This document shows positions 1 to 13,047 of a DNA stretch of 64,000 nucleotides, piece by piece; the first letter of the stretch is position 1, and every line of letters begins with the position of its first letter. A program made the position numbers and the translations under genes. The stretch is from Marvania coccoides (Eukaryota; Chlorophyta; Trebouxiophyceae; Chlorellales; Chlorellaceae). The notes below the pieces were generated by a model that saw nothing but the letters and a program-made list of their open reading frames with translations, made no database searches and was not told the origin of the DNA. Location: the NCBI GenBank assembly GCA_963854735.1, contig OY978100.1, forward strand, positions 806,001 through 870,000. The letters run 5' to 3'.

Positions 1-2476
<2,476 letters not shown>

Positions 2477-2867
2477 GGCCTCCTACGCGCGCCGGACTAT
2501 TCGTGTGTCATTGCAAAATGTAAAATATACTGCACAGGCAGAGCAAGTCATTTTACAAGTTGGCCCAAAGCATGCGAAGCATGGGTTCATTATGGCGCAG
2601 CCAATGGCATGGAGTGGATTTCATATCTGATGTTCTAGCATTGTATAGCTGCGTCGGAATAGGCGAGCCCCGGCACTGAGACGAACTCCGCTGCCAGCTG
2701 ATCATGATGTGTAACTTCTTCTCACCGCCCTGTTCTTCACTAAAAGGCATTTTTTTATATGCCAGTATGGCATCTGTAAGTGTTCTAAAGGACCCGAAGG
2801 TCCTGAAGACTAGCTGGCAGGATAGATAGCCAGCAATACATATTTAAAGATGAGTTAGATAGTTGAC

Positions 2868-2946
2868 CTATTGAGCGTACCACAATCAAAGACGTTCCTA
2901 TTCTTCTAGGTATGTATTGAGTGTACCACAATCAAAGAAATTCCTA
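2868..2946 (+). repeat. Two direct copies of a ~30-bp dispersed repeat
   Basis: Copies at 2871-2900 and 2917-2946 share the core TACCACAATCAAAGA and the flank TTCCTA. An inverted relative with the same core lies at 29271-29310. They sit in gene-free DNA and look like remnants of a dispersed element. Confidence 0.75.
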
Positions 2947-3020
2947 GTCCTCAAGGCAGCGTAAGAACTAGAGCTTTTGAGAGACGATTATTTTAGCCAG
3001 ACGTGTCGCTTCTAAAGAGC

Positions 3021-3368
3021 AGAAAGGAGGGAGCGAAGGATGGTAAGAAATGGGTTGTTCGCGTTAATAGCTTACTGATCTGGCAACATATGCACTCAAC
3101 AATATAACGAGCCGGCAAAAACTGCCTGCAATGCCCAGGGTTTACTGTCAGAACTTCCGTATCCCAACTCTGAGATCCGTACTAGTTCTTATCACGATGT
3201 AGTGATTGTACAATATAAAGCAGAAAGAAGAGACAGCAGAGGATGGTAAGAAATGGGTTATTTGCGTTAATAGCTTACTGATCTGGTAACATATGCAGTG
3301 AACGCCAAAATCCAGATTTTTGATATATTGGCGTTCCTTCCAGATCCGTACAAGTTCTTATCACAGCA
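3021..3368 (+). repeat. Degenerate tandem duplication, unit about 150-200 bp
   Basis: The segment near 3021-3100 recurs at 3225-3302 with the shared core GGTAAGAAATGGGTT, followed by GCGTTAATAGCTTACTGATC. A second shared block, GATCCGTAC-AGTTCTTATCAC, follows each copy (about 3172-3195 and 3342-3363). Copy 2 is shorter. No open frame spans the unit. With 2868-2946 this makes up most of the 2477-3484 spacer, where no gene is seen. Confidence 0.75.
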
Positions 3369-3484
3369 AAGGCAACAAAGGCAAGAATAGCCAAAAGAGA
3401 TCTTGCTCAGCCCCCCATAATTTTAATTGAAATCTGTTTTTTTTTTACTTCTGCGTCAATCCAGCTCTTCCGCCATCAATCAAG

Positions 3485-5489
3485 ATGGGCGGCCTGAGCT
3501 TTATGAAAACGTGCCTGTCTCTGGTCAGCTTCATCATCCTGTTCCGTCACGCCACTGCTGCGCCGTACCCTCGTGTGAGTTTCAGCTTTCCCGACCCCCC
3601 CCCCCCCCCCCCCCCCCCAAACCAAAGTTGTCGATGTGCATGTGTGCGTGCTCCCGCTGTCGTCGCCCCTCGCCCCCCGCCATGTCGTTTTTATTAGTAT
3701 TTCTCCTATAAAGAGATGCGTGCATACTTTAATCTCTCTCTCCAATGACATTCACCACCATCAACCGTCCCCCTTTCAATCGCTCTCCCCACGTCGTAGT
3801 GGCATTTCCTCCGAGGCGGCACTCGACAAGAAGTGCCGCGCCCTCAAAACCAAGGGCTCGTGCCTCGCTGCCATCAAACAGGAAATCCCAGCAGACCATC
3901 TCAAGATATCTTGCGAGGTTCGTCGCAATTGTTTTTTTGCGTTTTTTGTGTGTGTGTGTGTGCGGCAGAGTTCGCTTTGGCTTGCCGGACGTGCATTTAT
4001 CTTAATTCATTTACTCCGTATGCTGCAGTGGCAAGAAAAGTTCCGCAACGGGTTCAAGCGCACGTCGATCAGCTTCAGCGGCGGCTTTAGTCCCGTCACC
4101 GACAACTTTGACTCTATTCCCCTGGGCGCAGTTGGCGGCTGTGCTGCGCGCTTCCGCTTTTCCATCCCACAGGCCGCCATTAACAAGTGGTCTGTCATCG
4201 CTAGTGTCAATCCCCGTGGCTTCCCCGACATCCCTCTGGACACCGTTTCTGCCGTCTGCGCGCTGGGTGGCAACGGCGGCGGCCCCGCGTCCTGCGAAAA
4301 GATGCTTGGCGTGCCCAAGGGCTACATCAATGACACTCGCTACAGCAAGGCTGTCATTCGTCTGGATTTCAAAGCCACGGGATGCGTTGTGATATGCTGT
4401 GGTGAGATGCGGCGCCGCATGTCTTGCAATTTGACTCGCATATTTCTCCCAAAATGATATACAGGATGCGTCGAAGATCAAGCAGTGGCAGACTAGCGGC
4501 TCCACCACCAAGTACATGGCAGTGCAGATCGAGAGCAACGTGTTCACCAAGTGTCACTACGTTAACCACCCGCTGGCGCCCGTGCATCGCAAGGCCACCC
4601 AGGTGAGCCTCGGCTACTTTTGAGTTGAAATGGCGAAAGTTCACATATTTTTTCACTTAGCAACCGTTTTGTCTCCGCTCTTGCAAAAATCATCGCAGGT
4701 TGAGGTCGATTTCGGCACCAACTTTCAGTTTAATTTCCCGAGTTTGGGGGATTTTGACTCCACTGCCGCTTCTTATTCGTATAACGGAAGCTTGGGCGTC
4801 TATAATACAATTTCTTGGGATTACGTCAGCATCAGAATGATGACCGGTAGGTTTTGTTGTTAATGTCCCACATGAACGTCGACTTCCAACATTTCTCAAC
4901 CGAAATTTCCTTCCCCTCTTCAACAGGCGCCAAGTGGGAGGTTTCCGTCGCCCCCTCCATCACCAAGCCTCATGGCCCTCTCACCCCTGTCGTCGTCCTC
5001 TTCACAACCTTAGATAAGCTCGTTTCGTACATGAGCTCTAACCCCGATGCCCCCGTTTTAGGAGGAAAAGAAGCTTTTTTTCTCTTCCAGTACATACATA
5101 CAGTTCCGTATTATTTTAACGTACTTCCTGCTCCATCCCTGTTTGAGCCACCGCAGCTTCCTCTAGATTATACTATTCCCGCCCATCTTCTTGTCCTTAT
5201 ACGTTTTTGTCCCTTTTTGCCGCTGCTTTCGGCACAGCGGCCCGTGACTTTGCCTTCACCACGCTTCTCTTTATGGGCACGTTTCTTCGCCCCCCACGCC
5301 TGCTGCAAGAGCGCCCAGAAATGGATGTTCTTGCATCTGGCTGGTGCGACATTAAATGTAATGATTGATACATTCAGCGCTAAAGTCTCCATGCCACTTA
5401 GCATGGAGAATGCCGTATGTGTTCGAGGGCGATGGAACAAGCGCTGCTGGATGCTGAAGCGAAACAACCCACATAAATGTCATCACTGA
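3485..5489 (+). CDS. Novel secreted protein A (function unknown)
   Basis: Not recognised. The chain is 3485..3574, 3816..3917, 4029..about 4388, 4465..4602, 4699..4846, 4927..about 5489; each join keeps frame with GT-AG borders. The exon-3 donor could be 4385 or 4388. The first exon codes a clear signal peptide (Lys near the start, then LSLVSFIILF, ending ATAAP). The mature part is rich in Cys, Gly, Ser and Phe, with no membrane segment and no known domain. The 3' end is uncertain: a good acceptor (pyrimidine run, CAG at about 5090) and an open frame at 5459-5783 suggest at least one more intron, so the reading from about 5030 to 5489 may be partly intronic. Probably an extracellular or wall protein (inference). 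Another signal-peptide protein of unknown family lies at 14443. Confidence 0.6.
3595..3618 (+). repeat. Poly-C tract (24 C) in intron 1 of secreted protein A
   Basis: Uninterrupted run of 24 cytosines just after the donor at 3575. It is probably length-variable and may be miscounted by sequencing; it lies in an intron and has no coding effect. Confidence 0.9.
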
Positions 5490-5783
5490 GCAACACAAAA
5501 AACGAGGAGAGCTCGAAATTCAACTGCCAAGCTGGCTCTCGCAGCTGCAGGCCAGGGCTAGTTTCAATTTTAATGTCTTCCTCAGCCGTGCCATGGGTTT
5601 TAATGAAGAACGCTGGCGGTGTGTCGGCGAGAGCCAAGCGAAACTTTCTGAGTGGTGCCAGTGCTTGGAGCCTGCGGTGCAGCTGTCATTGCGGGGTAAG
5701 CTACGCTTGGCTGTACAGACTCGTGCCGTCGGCTCCATACGAACTCCACATAAGAAAATCCTGGGTGAGAGCCTTCACTAATT
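5459..5783 (+). other. Open frame without ATG; possible terminal exon(s) of secreted protein A
   Basis: The frame starting at 5459 is open to a TAA at 5781-5783 and reads like protein (GELEIQLPSWLSQLQ, later FNFNVFLSRAMGFNEERW). It has no suitable ATG and directly follows the 3485 gene on the same strand. I could not fix its acceptor. The rest of 5784-5993 is AT-rich spacer. Confidence 0.3.
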
Positions 5784-5844
5784 AAAATATCTTCTATTTG
5801 TTCTTATGAATATTTATCAAAAGCCATTCGTTGTCGCATATGCA

Positions 5845-5849
5845 TTACA
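5845..5849 (-). terminator. TGTAA polyadenylation signal, RAD50
   Basis: TGTAA on the - strand about 145 nt past the RAD50 stop codon, in the position expected for a chlorophyte-type poly(A) signal. Confidence 0.45.
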
Positions 5850-5993
5850 TTCCATAAATGTAAAATTGGCGCCACTACATATAAGTTCCTAAAATCTAGT
5901 GCTCCGCTATTTCGTCGATACACGCTCTGAGCAGGACTGCCGCTGCTCCCCTTTCTTCCTTCATCTCCCCTCCCTTCCGCTCAATCCTCCCAA

Positions 5994-8900
5994 CTACTCC
6001 AAGATGACCTCCCGCTGCAGCGTCGAGTGCTGGTTCTCGTCCTTGCTGATGCGCCACATGAATTCTGCATACTCGCGCGTGCCGATGTGCCGCGCAAACT
6101 GCTCGTCGTGGGTGATGACGATCAGCTGGAAGTTCTCCTGCCCCTGCCGCGACACCATGATGCTCTTCAGGCTCTCCGCCAGGCTCATCGCGTTCTCCTG
6201 GTCCAGGTTGGTGGTGGGCTCGTCCAGCGCCAGGATGCCGCAGTTCAGACAAAACGTCTCCGCCAGCGCCAGCCGAATGATGAGGCAGGCCAGCACGCGC
6301 TGCCCCGCAGAGCACCGCCCCCGCATGTCCAGCTCCACCCCGCCGCACACCATCACCACCCGGTAGTTGTAAGAGCGCTGCGCTGCGCCGCCCTCGGTGT
6401 CGGCCCTGATCTGAATGCAGTCGATGTCGGCATTGCGGTACGTCTTTTGCCACAGCTCCTTGATGATCTTGTTGATATCGGCCATCTTGGTGGTGTGGAA
6501 CGCCAGCAGCGCGCGCTCCAGCGCCTTGTGGAACTTGTCGAGGTCGGCGCTGGCCATCTCAGTGGTGCGCATGTCGATGAGCTGCCGACGGTGCCGCTCG
6601 TCGATGTGCTCGTACTGAGAGGCCCCCAGCTCCTTGGAGGCGCGATCCATGGTCTCGTGGACCGTGGCCAGCGCCCCCAACGCCCGGTCAGCCTCGCTGC
6701 GGAGGTCCTGCTCTTTGCCGGCCAGGAACCGGCTCTGCTGCTCCAGCTCCGCGCGATTGCCCAGCCCAGCCACCACCGCGCCCTGCCGGTCCAGCTCCGC
6801 CGCCAGCGCCGCTTCCTGCGACTTGCTGCGCTGGTACTGCAGCAGGTCGGCGATGGAGCGAGAGAACGCCTCCGCCTCCGTCGCCAGCTGCTTTTTGGCG
6901 CTAAGATCCTTGTTCAGCTCGCTCCACTTCTCGTGAGCTTGCTCCTGCTTGTCGCTGATGCCCCTGAGCTTCTCCTCTGTGCGTGCCAGCTGGGCGTCCC
7001 CGCCCCGAGACTGGTACTCAGCCAAAGTGCGGTTGCGCCCCTCCAGCTGCGTCTCCCAAGTCTGCAGCCGACGCAGGACGACATCCAGCTCTGCCTCCTG
7101 CGCGCGGGCGCGCGCGCGGGCGTCCTCGCGCCGCCGCTGCAGCGCCTGCTTCTGCTCCTCCACCGGTGCGGCGGCGGTCCTGGCGTTCAGCAGATCGTTG
7201 GTGAGCGAGTCCATGGCCGTCAGCAGCTCCGTGCGCTGCGCCTCCAGGCGGGTGCGCTTCTCCACGGCGGAGGAGAGGCGCAGGGCTTCCTCGCGGTGGC
7301 GGTGCAGAGCGGTGTGAGCAGCGGCGACCGCCTCCCGCAGCCTTGCCAGCTGGCCGGCCGCGGAGTCCTTGGCGCTCTCCAGCTCCGCGCGCCGCGACTC
7401 CAGCTCCGCGATCTCACCATCCACCGCGCTGACAGACCGCGCAGCGTCGGGAACCTGACGAAAGACAAAGACCAGAAGAGAGAAGAAGGGGTGGGGTAAA
7501 TTCATATCATCATAGGCCATGTCTTCAATTGAAATTATTAGCACTAAATATATTTGACGATCGAATCTCGACTCACCCGCACTGTGGCCCGCAGAGACTC
7601 CACCTCTGCCTTGCGCTCCTCGGCCTCTGCTGCCAGCCGGGCCAGCGGGTGGCAGGCCTCCTGCAGCGCCTCCAAGGCGTCGCGCGCCTTGAGCGCCGCC
7701 TCCCGCTCCTCCTGGGTGGCCGTTGCCAGCGCGTCGTTGGCCACCTTCAGCTCCTCTTCCACCTCTCCCACCCTCGCTTGCAGCGCAGGAACCTCTGTGC
7801 CTTGCAGCGCATCGTGCCGCGCCGCCACCGGCTCCAGCAGCTTGACCTCCTTCATGCTGGCCTCCAGCTTCTCGAGCTCTTTCTTCAGCTGGTCGACCTC
7901 GCTGGGCAGGGTGACGCGTTGGTTTTTGAGCTCTTCCACGAATTTTTGCTTCTCTGCAGCGGTGGCGAAGGGGCGTCTGCAGGTGCGGCACTTGTTCTTC
8001 TCTTCGGCAAAATCAATGTTGCGGGTGAGCATGTGAATAAACACGTCGGTACGATTGGCCACCATGCCCTTCTCTTGTCGATCCTTTTCCATCTCTTCCA
8101 GCGTCGCCCCCACGCCGCTAGGCTGCAGCAGCGTGCTGCGCGACTGCAGCTTGCCGCTGAGCTCCTCCAGCTCTGCAGTGGCCTTGGCCAGCTGCCCCTT
8201 GGTCGCCCGCAGGGTGGCTTCAGCGTCGGAAACTTGTGCTTGTGCCGTCTTCATCGCTGCGGCCTTGACATCCGCCTCCCCGCGCAGCCGCTGCAACACC
8301 GCGTTCACCGCGCGCACCAGCGCGGGCCCGGGTGCCGGCAGATCCTCCGCACGCACCTCGAGCGTGAGCAGCAGCTTGTAGCGGTGAGACTGCAGCAGTT
8401 CATTGATTTTGGCCTGCGTAGCATCCAGCTCCTGCGCCTTGAAGTTCATGCGGGAGGCCTCTTCGGCGGCCTCCGCCAGCGAGGCGCGCTCAGAGCGCAG
8501 CGCCGCCGCCTGCGAGGCCAGCATTGACATCTCTTGGACCAGCCGCCGACTTTCTTCCTCCAGGGACGAGCCAGACAGCGCGCCTTGCGCCTCCTCCAGC
8601 TCGAGCTGCTTGGCTGCCACCCGCGCATTGGCAGCCTCCAGCGCCGCCTTGCTGGCCCCAGCATCAGAGTCAAGGTCCCGCTGCAGAAATTTTAAAGAGA
8701 GGTTGAATTTTGTTTAGTCTACTGCTATTTTTTTACAGTTGAAAAATGTGTTCAATAATCATAAAAACAAAACATAACACAAAATTAAAAAGCAGCTGAA
8801 TACAACTTGCCTGCAGCGCCCTGAGCTTGGCCTCGTTCGCCCGCACAGCCGCCTGCTTCATGCGAACGCCCTCCTGCACCCCGCTGATTTGCGCAGAAAG

Positions 8901-10724
8901 CTTGTCAATCTCCTTGCCTATGGCGTCGTCCGCCTGCCGGTGCGCCTCCCGCGCAGCGTCAAGCGCCCGCCTCGCCGTATCTAGCTCCGCCTGAAACGCA
9001 GCCGACAGCGCCTTAAGCGCGTCCGCAGACAGCGGCAGCTGCTGCTGATCCCCTGATGCGGGTCCCACCCCCACTTCCCCGCACTTTTGCAGCAGAAATT
9101 CGTCCCGCTCTCGAATGTTGCGCACATTGGACTCCGATTCAGCCTGCAGTCGCCCCATCGCGCGTGATTCGTGGTCTACTTGTTCCCGCAGCGCGTTGCT
9201 TTGCATAAGCGCCGCGCTGGTCTCCCGCTCCAGCCTCGCGACCTCCGCCTGCCCCTGCAACAAAATAAAACAATTTGCGGAGAGCGCAGGATAAAGGTAA
9301 ACTTTCTAATACAGTGGAAGAAAAGAGAAGAAAACAGCCTAAACTCGTAATTGGCATGCTTAATAAAACAATTGAATTATCACATTGAATTGTGTCGAAA
9401 AAAGGCCTGGCTGCATATTGAATAATTCCTTATCAACTTGCCTTTGCCACGTCCGATTGTAAGCCCCGCTCAACCTCCAATAGCTCCGCCTCGGCCGTCT
9501 GCAGCTCCTCATCGGGGTGCTGCATCGCCAGGCGAGCGTAGCTCTCCGCGTTTTTGGCCGCCAGCATGTCGTATTTCGCCTTCACCGTCACCAAGTCTTC
9601 CCCGGTCTCGGCGATCTGAGACAGCTTCTCCTCGATCTCCTCCCGCGCACTGGCGCACTCCTGGATCTTCCTCTTGAGCTCGTCGATGGTGCGCTGCAGT
9701 GCGGAGGTGCGCTCTTCGCCGTCTGCCACCTGGGTCCGCAGCCGGGCGGCCTGGTCCTTGTGGGTCTTCAGCGTCTCCAGCCGCAGCCGCATCTCCTTGG
9801 TCGCCTGCACCTGCCGCGTGCGCATCTTCCGCAGCTCCTCCAGAGCCTTGGTGTACTGCGAGCGAGGGCAAGAAAGGTAGAAAGGGGAAAGTTTAAAACC
9901 CGAGGAAACAAAACCACGCTTACGCATGAAAAATGGCTAAAATGGGGTTTTGGTACCTTTGTGGCCGCGAAAATCTCGTCAAACCGCTGCTTCAGCACTT
10001 TGCCCTCTGCCAGCGGCCAGTTTGAGTCCTCCTGGTGCACGAAAATGACATTGTCCAGGATGGCCTTGCTGACGCCCATGAAGCGAGGCACGGCGGTATT
10101 GATCTCCATGCAGCGCGACGGCATCGCCTCAAAAGCACCCGTTTGCGGGTTGGACACCTGGATGGTGTTGTCCAGGGCCTTGAACTGCAGGGCGTTCTTT
10201 TTCTGGGTGAGCTGAAAGGAGCGCACCACGATGAAGGGCTGCTGCGAGGCGTTGTAGAAACGCAGCTTGATCTGCGCCTTGACCTCGGTCTCGCCCGCCA
10301 CCTTAGGGTCGTGGATGAAGTTCTGGCCGGACTTGGTGTTGGGAGGCAGTTCGCCGGTGCAAGCCATCTTCAGGCACTCGATCACCGTCTGCGTTCAGTT
10401 TGAAGGTGGCATACAGTGATAGAGGGTCAGAATGTGCAAATAACGAGGGGTTTCAAGAGGCTAAAGCGAGCTGGGCTGGGTTTCGTTTCCAAGCATGTGG
10501 GTTTCCTCACTGTCTTTCCGGCGCCATTGTGGCCCACGATGAGGGTGAGCGGCCTGTAGAAGACAATGGGCTGCCCATTCTCTGGGCTAAAGGACCGGAT
10601 GCCCTTGATCAGCAACTGCACAGAGCGAAAAAGAGGGATGGCATGTTCGTGACAAGTGATCTAGGTGCGGATTGCGACAGATGGGCATTAAAAATGGTTT
10701 GCTTGCCTTGTCGATGCTGCTCAT
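5994..10724 (-). CDS. RAD50: RAD50 double-strand-break repair ATPase
   Basis: Seven exons, all phase 0: 10724..10707, 10615..10511, 10388..9957, 9855..9442, 9254..8811, 8680..7577, 7454..5994, giving 1325 aa, the normal RAD50 length. The tiny first exon codes MSSIDK; joined to LLIKGIRSF it matches the plant RAD50 start. Walker A (GHNGAGKT) is at about 34-41, followed by PPN-KSG-FIHDPK and VIFVHQEDSNWPL. Long heptad coiled coils flank a zinc hook CRTC at about 702-705. The last exon carries the signature (AGQRVLACLIIRLAL), Walker B and D-loop (ALDEPTTNLD), and the switch His (VITHDEQF). RAD50 works with MRE11 and NBS1 to tether and process broken ends and at telomeres. Introns 1 (10706..10616), 4 (9441..9255) and 5 (8810..8681) begin with GC, not GT. 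Identity is certain. Confidence 0.97.
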
Positions 10725-11182
10725 TGTTATAAAATTCTATGAACCTCTATTGAACGAGCAGTTTACCCTATTTTTTTGAAATAAATATTCCATTAATATC
10801 GGACGCAAAAAAAAGGGTCCCAGTGGCCATTCTGTCTTCCATTCAAGGCTTCCAATATTCAAATTTGATTTATTAGCAAAGAGGCACGGCAGAATCGCAG
10901 AAAATAGACACCGTCCAAATGTTGATCTGCCCAACCTTGTTGTTGTTTTGGGCGAAATAGCTGCTTGTTTCTGCAGAAAACAAGTTTTAAATCATCTCGT
11001 ATAACTGCACATTTCGTTCTCAGACCGGGACGCTCTCTCCTGTGCCTATAATATATATTTTAACGACCTCCTCAGTAGTATTTGGTGGCAATTTACAGGC
11101 CGCTGCGTCACTGTTAAGCCTTTTATATTTAGGTACACCAACGTTCCAATTACTAGACAGCGTGATCAGCGCGGCAGGAAGC

Positions 11183-12296
11183 ATGGGTGACCAGTTGCAA
11201 TCGTTATTGAGCACTAAAGCTGCTTTGGACTTGGGCCTGGTCTCAGAGGCGGACTACAACTCGGTGAAAGACGCCTTCCTCAAGGCGCAGCAGCTTCGAG
11301 CAGCCATCGACGCCGGCCTCATCAACCAGGACGACTATGAGACCAACAAAACCAAGTACCTCGCAGCGCTGGGCAGCCCTGACACAGCAGCAGCTGTGCC
11401 CCTAGGGGGGCTCTCCATCTCGGCGCCGGCGCCAGCCAGCAACGGCGTGTCGCGGCCCGCCCCGCAGGCCCCCCCGCCGCGCGCTGCAGCCCCCCCGCCG
11501 CCGCCGCCGGCACCGATCTCTCGCGCCCCGTCCGGGCCCCCTTCGCGGCCCCTCTCCGCCGCCCCCAGCCCCCCAACCACCACCCCGCGCACCATGAGCT
11601 CCAGCTCCCTGGTCCCCACCAACGTCCCCAAGGTTTCTGGCGCCAAACAGCTGTCTGGTGGTGTTTCCATGAGCGGCATTGCCGTGACGGAGGACGCGGT
11701 CAATCTGTACTACCTCATCAAGGCCAGGTCGACCTACAAGTGGGCGCTGTGGAAGGTGGACGACAAGGGGACGTCGGTGGTCATCGCAGAGGTGGGCGAG
11801 CCGGGGTCGACTTACCAAGATTTTTTGGCGGCGCTGCCGGCCAACGACTGCCGCTACGGACGTGAGTAGAAGAGGATACTGCCGTGAATGAACAACCCCT
11901 AGCCTTTCCCTTTTTCCCACCCTTCATAGTAGCTTTATATTTCCTTGTTTTGGGGAGAGAAGAGTCTGAAGATTTTGGAACGTCAGTTGCTCTTCCGATT
12001 TGACTGTTTTCTTCCGCATGTTCACAATTTTCTCCCCCCTTTTTCCCCGTCGCTCCCGCGCCCATGCAGTCTTCGACTATCAGTACTCTGCGCACGACGG
12101 CAACACGATGAACAAGCTGGTGTTCCTCAACTGGGCGCCAGACACAGCTCGGGTCAAGGCCAAGATGATGTACGCCTCCACCAAGGACTTCTTCAAGGGC
12201 CACCTGGACGGCATCTCCGCGGAGTTCCAGGCGTCCGACTTGGACGAAATCGGCGAGAACCAGGTGGCAGACGCGGTCAAGGCGCTGAAACGGTGA
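11183..12296 (+). CDS. ADF/cofilin-domain protein with SHOCT-like N-terminus
   Basis: Exons 11183..11861 and 12070..12296 (phase 1) give 301 aa. Residues about 164-301 form one ADF homology domain: SGIAVTEDAV start, DFLAALPANDCRYG, and a long helix with RVKAKMMYASTKD, the actin-binding helix of cofilins. Before it lie two similar 25-residue helical units (ALDLGLVSEADYNSVKDAFL and AIDAGLINQDDYETNKTKYL), shaped like SHOCT motifs (hydrophobic, G-L-I, acidic-Y/F, K). A Pro/Ala/Ser linker with a poly-Pro run occupies about 66-160. Plain cofilins are about 140 aa, so this is a fused form. Likely an actin-filament severing or binding protein, with the N-terminus as a targeting or oligomerising module (inference). 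Confidence 0.88.
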
Positions 12297-12370
12297 TGAG
12301 GAATTAATTCAATAAGGAGAGGAAATGAGAGAGAGGGGGGAGGCGGATAATCCAGGGACTGAAACGAGGC

Positions 12371-12375
12371 TGTAA
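12371..12375 (+). terminator. TGTAA polyadenylation signal, ADF gene
   Basis: TGTAA 75 nt past the ADF-protein stop codon. Confidence 0.5.
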
Positions 12376-12501
12376 ATACTGAGCGTGATTACAGATGAAT
12401 TAGCATTGCATTATTCATTTTTTTTACGAGCGATGCGGTCGAGAGTATTTATGATAATTTCTTGTAATTCTGCCATCAGTTGAAAAATAGCAGGGACCAT
12501 T

Positions 12502-13047
12502 TCAGAGTCCAAAAGAGACATGCTTCTTGCGCTTGCTCTTGGGAGCACAGGAGGAGGGCCCAGCAGCGGTTTTGCGCTTCATTTTCTTTTTCTTGGAGCC
12601 CTTGAGGGCCTCCACGCCAGCCTTCACCGCCGCATCCATCTTGGACATCATTTCCTCTAGGGCCGCGCTCTTTTTCGACTGCTCCATTGCGTTCTTTGCC
12701 CGCTGCAGGCTGGTGAGCGCTGCTGCAGAGAAGGAAGCTGCCCGCTGGCCAGAGGACTGCAGGTCGACGCGGAGGGCGCCGATGGAGAAGAGGCTGGCAT
12801 CAGCGGCGGCATTGAGCGTGGCTTGGTTTTGAGCGAGGCGTGTGTTGGCTTCTCCAGGCTTCAAAACAGCCTCGGTGTCTTTCAGCTAAAAAAACAAGGG
12901 GCAGGGAGGAGGGGCGTGAGATTTCGCAAGGGAAGCGCTTGAATATTTTTAAAGCTGAATTACCATTTCGTTTACGCGTTTGATGACCGCATTCAAGGCA
13001 CTGCGGCCCTTCTTTGAGGCTACCTTAGCTTGGCGCTTGCCGGCCAT
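12502..13047 (-). CDS. Small basic protein with C-terminal PP1-docking motif
   Basis: Exons 13047..12964 and 12885..12502, phase 0, 155 aa; the intron has GTAATT at its donor and TTTTTTAG at its acceptor. The start ATG is followed by a basic stretch (AGKRQAKVASKKGR). The middle is Ala/Ser/Gln-rich and probably helical. The C-terminus has two Lys/Arg clusters (KKKKMKRK, KSKRKK) that look like nuclear or nucleolar signals. It ends KHVSFGL: K-H-V-S-F at about 149-153 fits the RVxF consensus for binding protein phosphatase 1. I recognise no family. A nuclear PP1-interacting protein is inferred from motifs only. There is about 200 bp to the ADF gene, convergent with it. Confidence 0.7.

Noticed and set aside
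6027..8527. Long + strand open frames of several hundred codons
   Set aside because: Antisense shadows of GC-rich RAD50 exons; composition (Leu/Arg/Gln/His) is not protein-like and they cross RAD50 splice sites.
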